The notes under the pieces: generated by a model | Seen by the model: only the letters and a program-made list of their open reading frames with translations | The model's database searches: none | Told to the model about the DNA's origin: nothing | Origin: Nocardia sp. SYP-A9097 | GTDB lineage: Bacteria; Actinomycetota; Actinomycetes; Mycobacteriales; Mycobacteriaceae | NCBI RefSeq assembly: GCF_009649815.1 | Contig: NZ_WJIC01000006.1 | Coordinates: forward strand, 1 to 64,000 | Length of the DNA stretch: 64,000 nt | Direction of reading: 5' to 3' | Shown here: piece by piece, positions 8,502 through 17,604 of the stretch | Layout: the number at the start of each line of letters is the position of its first letter | Numbering within the stretch: the stretch's first letter is position 1 | Translations under genes and position numbers: made by a program

Positions 8502-9733
8502 GCTCACCGCTGGCGTCGGGCTCGCCCGATCCCACCGTGGCGGATCTGCTGCGCGGCACCGATATCGGCGCGCTGCTGGACCGCCCGGTCAACGACATCC
8601 TGCGGGATCTCGGCCTGACGTCGCTGCCCCAATTGCCCGCCATGCCGCCGCTGCCGGGTATGCCCGCGCTGCCGGTGATCGACCTGTCCGCGCTCACCCG
8701 CCCGCTCACCGATCTGGCGCAGGCCTTCGGCACCGGTCAGCTCGGTGGCGCGAGTGTCGATCCGACACAGGTGCTTTCGACGGTATCGAGCGCGCTGCAA
8801 CAGATCATGACCATGGCCTCCTCGCTCATGTCCATGGCGTCCTCGGGCGATTGGCAGGGCGCGGGTGCGACGAGTGCGCTGGAGAAGGGCACCGCGGCGC
8901 AGGCGGACGCGGTGGCGTTGCAGACCCAGAACGGCGAGCAGAAGGTGGTGCTCGGCGGTGCGGCCGGCTCGGTGGCGACCGGTGCGGCCTCCATGGCCAC
9001 CATCATCGCCAAATTCCTCACCGGCGTCACGATCTCCGCGCCCTTCCTGGTGACCCCGCCCGGGCAGGCGTTCCTGCTGTCCCTGGCGAGTGAAACCGCG
9101 GCCGAGGCAACGGCGGTCACCGCCAAGACCAAGGCCGAGTTGGGCGTGCACAGCGCGAATATGACCGTCGCCGGACAGAAGGTACAGGTCACCAACGCGC
9201 CCAGCGGGGTGGATTCGCTCTCGCAGGTGACCCAGCTGCTGAGTGTGCTCTCGCCGCTGGCCAGCGCCGCGGGCTCCGGTGTGCAGCAGATTCAGTCGAT
9301 CGCGCAGACCCTGACCACCGACACCACCGATACGGTCGTCCCGGTGGATGACACCCTCGACACCACAGGTGGCGGGATCGCGCCCGGTGGCGGAATTCCG
9401 CTCGGTGGTCTGGGTATCAGCGCTGCCACGCAACTGAGCGAGTACACGGGCACCCGCTCCGCCTCGGCTCCGGCGTCGAATCCGCCCGCCGCCGCGCAAC
9501 CGGCGGCGGCCGCCCGCACCACCGCCGCTCCCGGCCCGAGCATGATGCCGCCGATGGCCGCTGCCGGGCTGGCGCCGCACTCGGACGAGGGCGATGTGGA
9601 CGCGGAGATTCGTTCGCAGATGGTCACCGGTGAGCACGGTGACGATGTGGTGGGCGATCTCGGCAATACCGGTGTTCCGGTGGTCGGCGCGGTGGGTTCC
9701 GTGAGTCCCCGGGTTCCCACCACCAATCTCTGA
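8498..9733 (+). CDS. EspA-like ESX secretion-associated protein (411 aa)
   Basis: The ATG overlaps the stop of the EspC-like gene, so the pair is probably translationally coupled. The N-terminus carries Pro/Leu segments (LPQLPAMPPLPGMPALP), followed by long helices with a WXG-type turn DWQG near residue 119, an alanine-rich hydrophobic stretch, and a Gly/Thr/Pro-rich tail. It ends with VTGEHGDDVVG and VPVVGAVG. The homologue at 45317-46693 has the same order and the same tail. The EspC/EspA-like gene order and WXG turn suggest a co-dependent secreted pair; the EspA assignment rests on architecture and context rather than strong sequence identity. Confidence 0.7.
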   Translation: MSSPLASGSPDPTVADLLRGTDIGALLDRPVNDILRDLGLTSLPQLPAMPPLPGMPALPVIDLSALTRPLTDLAQAFGTGQLGGASVDPTQVLSTVSSALQQIMTMASSLMSMASSGDWQGAGATSALEKGTAAQADAVALQTQNGEQKVVLGGAAGSVATGAASMATIIAKFLTGVTISAPFLVTPPGQAFLLSLASETAAEATAVTAKTKAELGVHSANMTVAGQKVQVTNAPSGVDSLSQVTQLLSVLSPLASAAGSGVQQIQSIAQTLTTDTTDTVVPVDDTLDTTGGGIAPGGGIPLGGLGISAATQLSEYTGTRSASAPASNPPAAAQPAAAARTTAAPGPSMMPPMAAAGLAPHSDEGDVDAEIRSQMVTGEHGDDVVGDLGNTGVPVVGAVGSVSPRVPTTNL

Positions 9734-9736
9734 TCG

Positions 9737-9766
9737 GTCCCGCGGTCGTGAATTCGGCTGCGGGAC
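9737..9766. terminator. Bidirectional hairpin between convergent genes
   Basis: A perfect 7-bp inverted repeat, GTCCCGC/GCGGGAC, with a 16-base loop lies between the stop of the plus-strand EspA-like gene and the stop of the minus-strand gene ending at 9768. It probably ends transcription from both sides. Confidence 0.5.
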
Positions 9767-9767
9767 T

Positions 9768-10520
9768 TCAGTATCGGGTGACTTCGCCTTTGTAGATGCG
9801 CTGTTCCCGCTGATCGCCTTCGATTCCCAGGTAGGGGCAGTCCTCCGCACCCTGCCGGAGCGTCGCGGTGTCGTCACCCGATTCGATCCACAGCAGCTTG
9901 CCCGTGTCGAGCCAGGGGAGCAGGTCGAAATCCTTGGTGCGGCGTCCAGGCAGTCGCTCGGCGTATTCGCGTTCGAGGCCGCGCGGGTCCAGCACCGGAT
10001 TGCCGTGCTGTCCCCAGAGATCCTCCAGGGCAATGTCTTCGGGTCGTCTCGGCGCGAAATATGTTATCGCCCAACCGGTATGGCGGCCGATCGGTAGCTC
10101 GGTGATGACGGCGCGGGCCTCGGGCTGTTCCAGCAGGTGGGGCAGGATGAAGGGCATGCCCGGTCCGGGCCGGCAGTCGTATGGGGCGAAGGTCGGTGGT
10201 TCCGCCAGCCGCACGGCGCCTTTCATGGCGATCCAGGTCTGCGGCAGTCCCGTCGGCAACTGCTGCACCGGGTTTTCCGACCTCCAGTACCAGCCATCGA
10301 GATCGCCGATGTCGAGGGCCCAGTGCGCGGTGCTGCCGGTCAGTGGGCACCGTGCGAGGGCAATGCGGGGGAGCATCTTCTGGTATTCGCTGTGCAGGTC
10401 GAAGGCCAGGTAGATGGCCTCCCGCCCCTCGGCCGAGTGCTGATCGGCGCGGTACAGCTCCTCCAGCCGGAAGCCCTCGTCGAGTAGCTCCCGCCGTCGC
10501 GCGAGGTCGAAAACAACCAC
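9768..10520 (-). CDS. Immunity-type hypothetical protein, last gene of toxin operon 1 (250 aa)
   Basis: GTG at 10520 follows AAAGGGG. The protein is soluble, rich in Trp and acidic residues, with motifs such as GDLDGWYW and GRHTGWAITYFAP. It has no signal peptide or membrane segment. It is the fourth gene of a minus-strand run toxin - YwqK-like - 126-aa protein - this gene, with gaps of about 20 bases or less. Arrays of dissimilar small soluble proteins after a polymorphic toxin are usually immunity genes. I do not recognise the family. Confidence 0.65.
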   Translation of the reverse strand: MVVFDLARRRELLDEGFRLEELYRADQHSAEGREAIYLAFDLHSEYQKMLPRIALARCPLTGSTAHWALDIGDLDGWYWRSENPVQQLPTGLPQTWIAMKGAVRLAEPPTFAPYDCRPGPGMPFILPHLLEQPEARAVITELPIGRHTGWAITYFAPRRPEDIALEDLWGQHGNPVLDPRGLEREYAERLPGRRTKDFDLLPWLDTGKLLWIESGDDTATLRQGAEDCPYLGIEGDQREQRIYKGEVTRY

Positions 10521-10538
10521 CCGGCAACCCCTTTCGAA

Positions 10539-10919
10539 TCAGCCGGTAATGAGCTGGACCGCCGCGTCCTTGGCGGCCTCGTCCACCTCGCCCACGCGGC
10601 AGCCGCGCGCCAGAATGTGTTCGACCAGTTCCGTCTCGGGCGGAAACCCGTGCTTGCGCAGATAGTGCGGCACCGATCCAGACCACACCCATACCCCGTC
10701 GGTCCGGAAGTTCAGCGGCACATCGCGCTGTTCCGGCGCGAATTCGTCGGTGTCGAAACTGCGCGCCGCCAGCACCACCGGCGCGGATTCCAGATACGCC
10801 AGGACATCATCGGCGAACCAGGGAATCACCGGCGACCGGTTGGCCAGCGGCCGGCCGTTCTCGTCCCGGCCGTCGTAGACCCGGGCCATACGGAGCGGGT
10901 GCGGGGAGCGCTCGATCAT
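10539..10919 (-). CDS. Immunity-type protein with RDVPLNFRTDG motif (126 aa)
   Basis: ATG at 10919 starts 16 bases after the YwqK-like gene stop. A core of about 110 residues with VYDGRDENGRP, YLESAPVVLAARSFD, RDVPLNFRTDGVWVWSG and PHYLRKHG is repeated almost unchanged at the C-terminus of the multi-pass membrane protein at 42761-44107. The free-standing form follows a toxin and so looks like an immunity protein. The domain is otherwise unknown to me; the immunity role comes from position only. Confidence 0.7.
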   Translation of the reverse strand: MIERSPHPLRMARVYDGRDENGRPLANRSPVIPWFADDVLAYLESAPVVLAARSFDTDEFAPEQRDVPLNFRTDGVWVWSGSVPHYLRKHGFPPETELVEHILARGCRVGEVDEAAKDAAVQLITG

Positions 10920-10934
10920 GAATCGCAGCCTATG

Positions 10935-11291
10935 TCAGGCCCGGCCGCCGAGTTGTTTGTCCTCGGTGAGATTGCCGTCCCGATCCCAGCGCGTACGGTG
11001 CAGCGGGTTGCCGTTCTCGGCGAATGTGCGCAATTCCGCCAGCTGCCCATTGGGATGCCATTTACGCCATTCCCCAACGGCCGCGCCCATATTGATCCCG
11101 CCCTCGGCCCTCTTGGCGCCGTCCGGATACCACTCCTGCTGGCGGCCGTGCTTGACGCCCTCCCAGTAGTCGGCCGCCAGAATGAGATTGCCATTCGCGT
11201 CCCGATACTCGACCTCGCCGGTGACGTGCTCGTCGTCATGCCACAGCAGCGTGTCCTCACCCGTGTACGTATCTCGGCTGTCGACTTTCAC
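10935..11291 (-). CDS. YwqK-like MORN-repeat antitoxin (118 aa)
   Basis: GTG at 11291 begins 4 bases after the toxin stop and has GGAG just upstream, inside the toxin end. The product is a run of short repeats of the form G...WYPDG, GEWRKWHPNGQL and TRWDRDGNL, the MORN-type variant seen in YwqK antitoxins. In Bacillus, ywqK is encoded next to ywqJ, a deaminase-type toxin; here the preceding gene ends in a YwqJ-type deaminase domain, so the pairing supports both calls. It probably neutralises that domain in the cytoplasm. Confidence 0.8.
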   Translation of the reverse strand: MKVDSRDTYTGEDTLLWHDDEHVTGEVEYRDANGNLILAADYWEGVKHGRQQEWYPDGAKRAEGGINMGAAVGEWRKWHPNGQLAELRTFAENGNPLHRTRWDRDGNLTEDKQLGGRA

Positions 11292-11295
11292 AGTG

Positions 11296-14200
11296 CTACT
11301 CCAGGGCTGGTGGTATCTCGTTGGCGGCCTTGCGATAGTCCTGCGGCGCGAATGGCAGTCTGCCAGTGTAGCTGGGCACCGAATCCAGCACGGTATTGCA
11401 ATTGGCGCAGGCCGGAGCGGGATCACCGATGAACTGGGTTTGTACCCGTTCACCGTTCTGCTTGCGGAATTTCTCGTCCAGCCAGCGCGGATCGAAACGC
11501 ATTTCATCGAGTATGCGGCGGTCCAGGGGCGGCGGCGGGATATCGTCGCCGTGTTCCTCGCGCCAGGACTCCTCATGTGCGCGCTGGCGTTCCCAGAGCA
11601 GTTCGTTCACGGCCTTGATCTCGGCATGCCGCAGCGGAATGTCATAGTGCGCCCGGCCGTCCATGACGAAGTCTTCCATCAGCAGCAGCGGCTGATTCTT
11701 GTCGTTGCGGAGGATATTGCCTTCCTCATCGGTGAGCTTGATGGCCTTGTGGTTCTCATCGAGGACGGGCCGCTGATGCACCACGTCCTCGCTCTTCATG
11801 AGCGGGTGCAGCCAATCGCCGATGGCGTGATAGTTCTCCCGTAGCAGCGGATGCAGATGATCAGGGTCGATGAGATCGAGTTCGCTGCCATTGACGCCCT
11901 CGGTAATGAGGCCGGTGCGCAGGTCGATGGCAATGGCGCTGCACGGGCCCTCATCCGGAGTCCGTTGTGCGGCATGGTGATCCGCGCGCGCTCTGGACAG
12001 CTCCTCGACGTATTGCTTGACCGGTTTGCCGTCGACTGTCTCGATCAGATCGGTGCCCTCGCGCTTGGTGACGCGGGATTCGTCATCGGGATCGATCTCC
12101 GCCACGATCGCGCCACGGCTCTTGTCCTGCTCGAACTCCGGGGTGCGGATATCGGGTGCGTGGCCCGGGTCGACCGGGTCCGGGAACTCCATGGGGTGCT
12201 CGCTCGGTTCGGTCGCCGAGGGGGCCTGGTGCGGCGGCTCCGGGAAGTCGTGTGCCGCATCGGGATTCGTCGGCCGCACATCGATCTGCAGATCGTGCTG
12301 GTCGGCGTAGTCCTGGATCCTCTGCTGGTTCTGCTCCGGAATGCCGTACGTGGTCTCGATTTCCGCCGGATGGGCCGCGACCGGATCCGGGGCGGGGTGA
12401 TATTCGATCACCATGCGGTGCTCGGGCAGCGGCGCCGAGTAGCCGGCCATGCGCGCGGTATCGAGGTTATTGCTGGCCCCGGCGTCGATGGTGTAGTCGT
12501 AATCGGTATTGCCCGGGTGCGGGAAGTGGGTGAGCTCCACTACCCGGAAGGGATTGGCGCCGTCCCCGTACAGCGCCTCGATGGCCTCCCACAGTTTGGT
12601 GCCGAGAATATGTCCGCGATCGCCGGGGGTACCGCCCTCCTCCTGCGGTTTCATATCCCACTGCACCTCGATGCGCCCGCCGGGAGCCATGGCGGCGGCG
12701 AGCCCCTCGGCCATCGGGTGATAGGCGGAATCGGGCAGTTCGGCGCTGACGTTATTGATGTAGACGCGCGCGATTTGACCGCTGCCGGTATCGCCGAGAA
12801 TATGCCCGTCGAACAGCAGATTTCCGAAGAGCATGACGCTGCCCGGCGCGGTCAGCGGACCCGGATCGAGAATGCCGAGATCGCGGCGGCGCTGACCCGC
12901 GATCGGGAATTCCGAGGCGAGTTCGGTCTTGATGATCAGGCCGCCGCCGGAGCGATCGGCCTCCGGTGTGAGGTCGACGGCGAAGGCACTGCGGCCGACC
13001 CCGACATCGACGGTATGACCGCCATTGCCCGCCGCCTGCACCGTGGGGCGTGGCTGGTGCGGAATACGTGTGTCGTTCTCGCCGAATACATTCTGCTGCA
13101 GCGGTAGTCGATGCTGGGGCTGCGGTCGCGGCAGTACATCGACGACAGACTTGCCATCCACCGCATCGTGTACGACCACGGTGTATTCGAGATTGAGCCC
13201 GTGTTCGGTGGCCCCGCGATTGGCGCTGTCCACCGTGCGCAGGAAATCCCCGAGCGTGGTCGGCTCGCCATTGACGGTCAGCGTGCCCGTCGCATGATCC
13301 AGTACGCCGGTCACCCGATCCGGTGCGTGCGCGAAAGCGTCTGCCGCATCATGCATTCGAGCGAAGTTCTCCGGGCCGAACGCCTGCCGGAAGTTCTCGG
13401 GTGTGGAGTTCTCGAAGTGATCCAGCGCCCGATGCAAGGCTTGCGCCCGATCCGGCCCACTCAGGCTCGGATCATTGATTACGGCATTGATCGGATTCAG
13501 CGCATTGAGCAGTCCCGGCACCATCCGCCGGGCCGCCTTGGCCTCGGGCTCGAAGAGCGGGTCGAATATGCGCCGCGACTGCTCCTCCCGCATCCGCCCA
13601 TCCAGCGCCTGCCGCTCGGCGCGCACCACATCCTCGGCGTGGTCGCCCGTGAGCTGCTGTCGCAGCTGATCCATGTGATCCGCTGCAGCCCTGTCGAAGT
13701 CGGCCTCGCTCAGATTCGGATCGAAGCGCGGCCGCTCCGATAGCAACCCGTCCTGCTCCAACTGCAACCGCCGCGCCAGCTCGGGATCATGCTCCCGCAA
13801 CAACTCTCGCGCGGTATCGCCATGCCTGGGGTTCGGATCGGGGTTCGCCGCATCCCCTTGCCCCGGGGCCGCATCGCTGCGCGCCGGATCCGACTGTGCG
13901 GGATGGGTATCGGACGACTCGGTGTCGGTGGGGGAGGGGCTGTGTGCCGGATCGCCGAGTCCCAGGCGGTCGGTGAGTGCGCGCAGATCGGCGCGTAGCC
14001 GTGGAAGTTCGTGCGCCCGAGCGGGATCGAAGGTCGCGGCATCGATTTGCGCGGTGAGCACCCGTAATTCGGCGAAGCGGCCGGCGAGGTGTGGGGTGAG
14101 CTGATTCGGCCGATCGTCGTTCTGCTCGATATCCGGATCGAGTGGGATCTGCGGGTCAATGCCCAGCCGGATCTCGGCCAGTTCGTGTGCCACCGCACGC

Positions 14201-16692
14201 ACTACGTCTTCGTCCCGGGCATGCGGGGAGACCCGCACGTCGTAGCCGGAACCATCGGGGCGAGCGGTGAATTCGGCGACCGCCCCATCCTCGGTCGGCC
14301 CGACTCGGACGGTGACGGTGCCATGCTCATCGGGCAGCACGAAGTGACTCTGGTCCCGATTCCACGCCACATCCTCCGGCGTGATCAGCCCCAGATTGGC
14401 CTTGATCTCCTCGGCCAGGAACTCCGGACTGAGCTCGCCCCCCGAACGTGCGTCGGCGTTGTAGTCGCCGATGGGCGTGGATTGCCCGCGCTCCGGTGGC
14501 GTCCGCTCCCCGCGCGAATTCTCCGGCACTCCGGCGCGGCCCGGTCCATGCTGTGCGGAGGGATCGTGCACCGGAATCGGCACGACTCCCGCGATCGGTC
14601 CATCCTTGGAATCCTCAGTGCCCTGGTGTGTTCGGCTATCCGGGGCGATGCCGTCCGAACCGGCCTCGGTGTCCGGTCCGCTGGTTTCGCTATGCGGGCC
14701 GGAGGTTTCGGTGCGCGGACCGTTGACGTCGCCGGGTCCTTCGGTGCGGATGGCTTCACCGGGCGTCGCGGTGTCCGGGCTGGTCGCTTCAATGCCGGTG
14801 CGGTTCGCCTGAACGGGTCCCGCGGTGTTCGGGGCCTGATCGTTGAGCGTGCTGCGTGAAGCTGTGCCCGGCTGTGCCGCAATGGGTTTGGGAGCCGAGC
14901 CGTCGCCCGCTGCGATGGGCCGCCCGGCCGGAGCGGGCTTGGCCGCATCGCCGGGTGCGCGGGTATCGCCCGCCGGGCCGGTGGATGGGTTCGAAGCGGT
15001 GCGGGAATCGGGTGAGGTGGGGTTCGAACCTGGACTGTTAGGCGCGGTGGTGTGTCCCGATGTGCCGCCCTGGCTCGCGCCGGGCGTGGTGCTGACCGTG
15101 CCATTGGTCGAGGTGCCAGGGGCGGTATTGGACTCGGCCGGATGCGTCTCTTTCCCTGCCGGATTCGACTCGCTCCGCCCGGCGGCATCCTCGGACTGGG
15201 CCGGTGACTCGTGGTTCCGGGCATCCGAGTTGGAGTCGGTGCTGTGCTCGCCATTCGTGTCCGAACGCGAATCCGCCGCGGCGCCAGGCTCACTCGCATG
15301 CGCGTCCGCCGAATGATCCCCGCCGGGTGTCCTGCTGTCGGAGGTGTGCGTCGAATCCCCGCCGTCGCCGTTGGTATCGGCGTCCACATCCGGCTTGTTG
15401 TTACGCCCGCCACCGACTCCCGGCCCGTCCCCATTGGTCTGGGGCGATTCATGGCGGTCATCCGGGGGAGCGTGTGAATCCTTTCCGGCACCGGAATCAC
15501 CCTCGCCCACAGGTGAACTGGCCGAGTGGGTGGGTGCACCACCCTGCTGCCCGGAATCGCCTGGGCCGCCAGGCTGTTGGCCATTGACCGGATCGCTCGT
15601 CCCGGGCTGTCGCGCGGGATCGGTTGCCCCGGCTGCCGGATCCGTTGTCTCACCGGAAGTCCCGGGATTCGTATCGGCCCCACCGTGCACTGGTGAATTG
15701 AAGTTCGCCGGTGAGCTCCCATCGGTCGGTGACCCGACCGGCCGCCCACCGAAATCGGTATGCCCCGCATACCCGTGCAAGGCGCTGGGCCCCGCTCCGG
15801 AGAAGGCCCCGCCGGTCAGCGACCGCGGATCGAATTCCCAATTGCCGGTGAGCAATCCGCCACCCAGCCACGCGCCGCCGGCCCCGGCCGCACCGGCTCC
15901 CCATCCGGTGAGCGCCCCATTGAACGATCCCCGCCAGCCACCCATATTCGTCGGCAGGAAATGATTCGCCCCCAGCCCGAACGCCCCACCGGTGCCGCCC
16001 GCGATCGCGGAGATGGCGGCATTGGTGCCCATGGCATTCCAGTCGTACCCGTCGGTGTGCCCGGTCTGCTGCTGAATGGTCTGCACCAGGAATTCCTGCG
16101 AAGTCCCCTGCAGCGCTTCGACCAACGCCTCCTGGCCGATCTCGTAGACCAGCTTGGGGATGATCCGCTTCAGCACCTGATTGGTGATCCGATCGGCCAG
16201 CGCCCGGGTGATCCGATTCGCCAGCTGCTCGCCGAGTTCACGGAACGCCACCCGTGCCGTCGCGAAAATGGTGCCCTCGAGTGCGGGCGCGAACGGTCCC
16301 GACGCCGCGGCCCAGGCGAGTTCGGCGACCAGCCAGGCCCCGGCGATATAGAAGTTCAGCTTGGCGGACTGCAGCTGATCGCCCATGCTGTCGGCGGCCG
16401 AGGCCAGCGCGCGATAGTTCTCGCCGATCTCCTTCAGCGACCCGTGCTGCTCGGGCCCCTGTCCGTCGCGCAGCGGCAGCAGCCACTGCATGATCTTCTC
16501 GCCGCCGGTGCCATCGGGATAGGCGTCGCCGAGCCCGCTGAGCAGGTGGTCGAGGTCGGCGCGCAGGTCGTCGACCTGTCCCGCCACATCCTCGAGGTCA
16601 CGCCCCATCTGCCACATGAGGTCTTCATTGCCGTGCGGCCAATCCGAGCCGACCAGCCATTCCAACCACTCCAGCCAGGACGGAAACTCCAT
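11296..16692 (-). CDS. CpnT-like polymorphic toxin with C-terminal YwqJ-type deaminase (1798 aa)
   Basis: ATG at 16692 gives an N-terminus matching the second giant toxin (WLVGSDWPHGNEDLMW), the CpnT/WXG100-like head; in-frame codons upstream do not align. Order: WXG-like head about 1-110; hydrophobic Gly/Ala-rich helices about 110-330; a 400-residue Pro/Ser/Asp-rich linker; a domain with AHELAEI near 834; a RPNQLTPHL module shared with the other toxin about 860-940; a Rossmann-like segment about 1280-1430 with YINNVSAELP and LAPGGRIEVQWD, like a degenerate methyltransferase; and a C-terminal deaminase with GPCSAIAIDLRTG near 1580, HAE at 1689-1691 and CANC at 1762-1765. HAE plus CxxC are the zinc and catalytic motifs of cytidine-deaminase-fold toxins. 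The YwqK-like gene follows directly. Confidence 0.85.
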   Translation of the reverse strand: MEFPSWLEWLEWLVGSDWPHGNEDLMWQMGRDLEDVAGQVDDLRADLDHLLSGLGDAYPDGTGGEKIMQWLLPLRDGQGPEQHGSLKEIGENYRALASAADSMGDQLQSAKLNFYIAGAWLVAELAWAAASGPFAPALEGTIFATARVAFRELGEQLANRITRALADRITNQVLKRIIPKLVYEIGQEALVEALQGTSQEFLVQTIQQQTGHTDGYDWNAMGTNAAISAIAGGTGGAFGLGANHFLPTNMGGWRGSFNGALTGWGAGAAGAGGAWLGGGLLTGNWEFDPRSLTGGAFSGAGPSALHGYAGHTDFGGRPVGSPTDGSSPANFNSPVHGGADTNPGTSGETTDPAAGATDPARQPGTSDPVNGQQPGGPGDSGQQGGAPTHSASSPVGEGDSGAGKDSHAPPDDRHESPQTNGDGPGVGGGRNNKPDVDADTNGDGGDSTHTSDSRTPGGDHSADAHASEPGAAADSRSDTNGEHSTDSNSDARNHESPAQSEDAAGRSESNPAGKETHPAESNTAPGTSTNGTVSTTPGASQGGTSGHTTAPNSPGSNPTSPDSRTASNPSTGPAGDTRAPGDAAKPAPAGRPIAAGDGSAPKPIAAQPGTASRSTLNDQAPNTAGPVQANRTGIEATSPDTATPGEAIRTEGPGDVNGPRTETSGPHSETSGPDTEAGSDGIAPDSRTHQGTEDSKDGPIAGVVPIPVHDPSAQHGPGRAGVPENSRGERTPPERGQSTPIGDYNADARSGGELSPEFLAEEIKANLGLITPEDVAWNRDQSHFVLPDEHGTVTVRVGPTEDGAVAEFTARPDGSGYDVRVSPHARDEDVVRAVAHELAEIRLGIDPQIPLDPDIEQNDDRPNQLTPHLAGRFAELRVLTAQIDAATFDPARAHELPRLRADLRALTDRLGLGDPAHSPSPTDTESSDTHPAQSDPARSDAAPGQGDAANPDPNPRHGDTARELLREHDPELARRLQLEQDGLLSERPRFDPNLSEADFDRAAADHMDQLRQQLTGDHAEDVVRAERQALDGRMREEQSRRIFDPLFEPEAKAARRMVPGLLNALNPINAVINDPSLSGPDRAQALHRALDHFENSTPENFRQAFGPENFARMHDAADAFAHAPDRVTGVLDHATGTLTVNGEPTTLGDFLRTVDSANRGATEHGLNLEYTVVVHDAVDGKSVVDVLPRPQPQHRLPLQQNVFGENDTRIPHQPRPTVQAAGNGGHTVDVGVGRSAFAVDLTPEADRSGGGLIIKTELASEFPIAGQRRRDLGILDPGPLTAPGSVMLFGNLLFDGHILGDTGSGQIARVYINNVSAELPDSAYHPMAEGLAAAMAPGGRIEVQWDMKPQEEGGTPGDRGHILGTKLWEAIEALYGDGANPFRVVELTHFPHPGNTDYDYTIDAGASNNLDTARMAGYSAPLPEHRMVIEYHPAPDPVAAHPAEIETTYGIPEQNQQRIQDYADQHDLQIDVRPTNPDAAHDFPEPPHQAPSATEPSEHPMEFPDPVDPGHAPDIRTPEFEQDKSRGAIVAEIDPDDESRVTKREGTDLIETVDGKPVKQYVEELSRARADHHAAQRTPDEGPCSAIAIDLRTGLITEGVNGSELDLIDPDHLHPLLRENYHAIGDWLHPLMKSEDVVHQRPVLDENHKAIKLTDEEGNILRNDKNQPLLLMEDFVMDGRAHYDIPLRHAEIKAVNELLWERQRAHEESWREEHGDDIPPPPLDRRILDEMRFDPRWLDEKFRKQNGERVQTQFIGDPAPACANCNTVLDSVPSYTGRLPFAPQDYRKAANEIPPALE

Positions 16693-16943
16693 CGCCACAG
16701 CACACCCCGGGTGGTCGGTTCCGATCTTGGTGGGATCGACTGTGCCACAACGACGCAAGCGAACTCAATATGAAAGGTGAATGAAAGCTGCTGGCGCACG
16801 CCATCTCCGCGTCGTCCGGGCGCACGACAAGGTTCACACGATGGTCGGTGAATAGGGGTAGCGACGTGTTTTCCAGCAGTCCCGCACCATGCCCAGCCGG
16901 TGGAATGCGACAGGTGATAGTGTCCGCGCGGAAGGGAGTTCGC

Positions 16944-17603
16944 ATGGGTGAAATACCAGGTGCGCGGGCCGAACTGGACCGGCACGGCCGTGTGCTGCGC
17001 ACCCAACTGGCCGACCTCATCGCGCTATTGACCCCCGATGCGGACCTGACGCTGCTCTTCCTCGACGAACCCACCGTCGCCGATTGGCATGAACCGCTCA
17101 AATACCGCTACTCGACAACCTTTCGCGCGCAGCGAGCCGAGGATGTGAGCGCCCCCGACACCGTGCGCCGCGGCGCGGCCATGCTGGCGAACGCCGGCTG
17201 GGAGGTATCCGAATCACGCGAGGTGAATCGGACGCTGGTGACCGGATATTCGAATGGCAATACCCTCGAAATCCGTGTCCCGGACCAGGTGCCGACCGTA
17301 CTGTTCAGCGCCAGCACCCCCGCCATGGCACTCACCACCGTGTCGGAGCCGGAGCGGCCGGACCCGATCCGCACGGCCGCGACGCTCTCGTCCCGCCATG
17401 TGCTCTGCTACGAATGCGACGGCCTGGGCGTCTGCCCGGAATGTGGTGGGCGCGGCTGGCTCACGGATGCGGCCGCCGGCCGGGTGACGTGTCCCGAATG
17501 TTCGGGCGGTCGCATGTGCCCGATCTGTCAGGGTGCCGGGCAGCTGGCGATCTCGCGGCTGCAGCCGTTCCAGCGCCGGTTCTATCCGGACCTGCCGGAG
17601 TAG
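16944..17603 (+). CDS. DnaJ-type zinc-finger hypothetical protein (219 aa)
   Basis: ATG at 16944 follows GAAGGGAG; upstream in-frame starts lack a site. Residues 1-150 form an alpha/beta domain of unknown family. From about 153 the protein has four CxxC-type knuckles: CYEC, CPEC, CPEC and CPIC, with GxG spacing as in the DnaJ central zinc domain, so two zinc ions are likely. No J domain is present. It is divergent from the toxin 1 gene across a 250-base gap in which I found no convincing promoter. A protein-binding or chaperone-like role is possible but unproven. Confidence 0.7.
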   Translation: MGEIPGARAELDRHGRVLRTQLADLIALLTPDADLTLLFLDEPTVADWHEPLKYRYSTTFRAQRAEDVSAPDTVRRGAAMLANAGWEVSESREVNRTLVTGYSNGNTLEIRVPDQVPTVLFSASTPAMALTTVSEPERPDPIRTAATLSSRHVLCYECDGLGVCPECGGRGWLTDAAAGRVTCPECSGGRMCPICQGAGQLAISRLQPFQRRFYPDLPE

Positions 17604-17604
17604 C

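Noticed and set aside
8504..10033. Minus-strand open frame opposite the EspA-like gene
   Set aside because: The translation is Arg/His/Gly-rich with no domain and covers the convergent terminator; the plus-strand gene has a paralogue and coupling.
14160..14200. HELAE in toxin 1 as a zinc metalloprotease site
   Set aside because: The second metal-binding His of HExxH is absent, and no other zinc ligand is apparent; kept only as a landmark.
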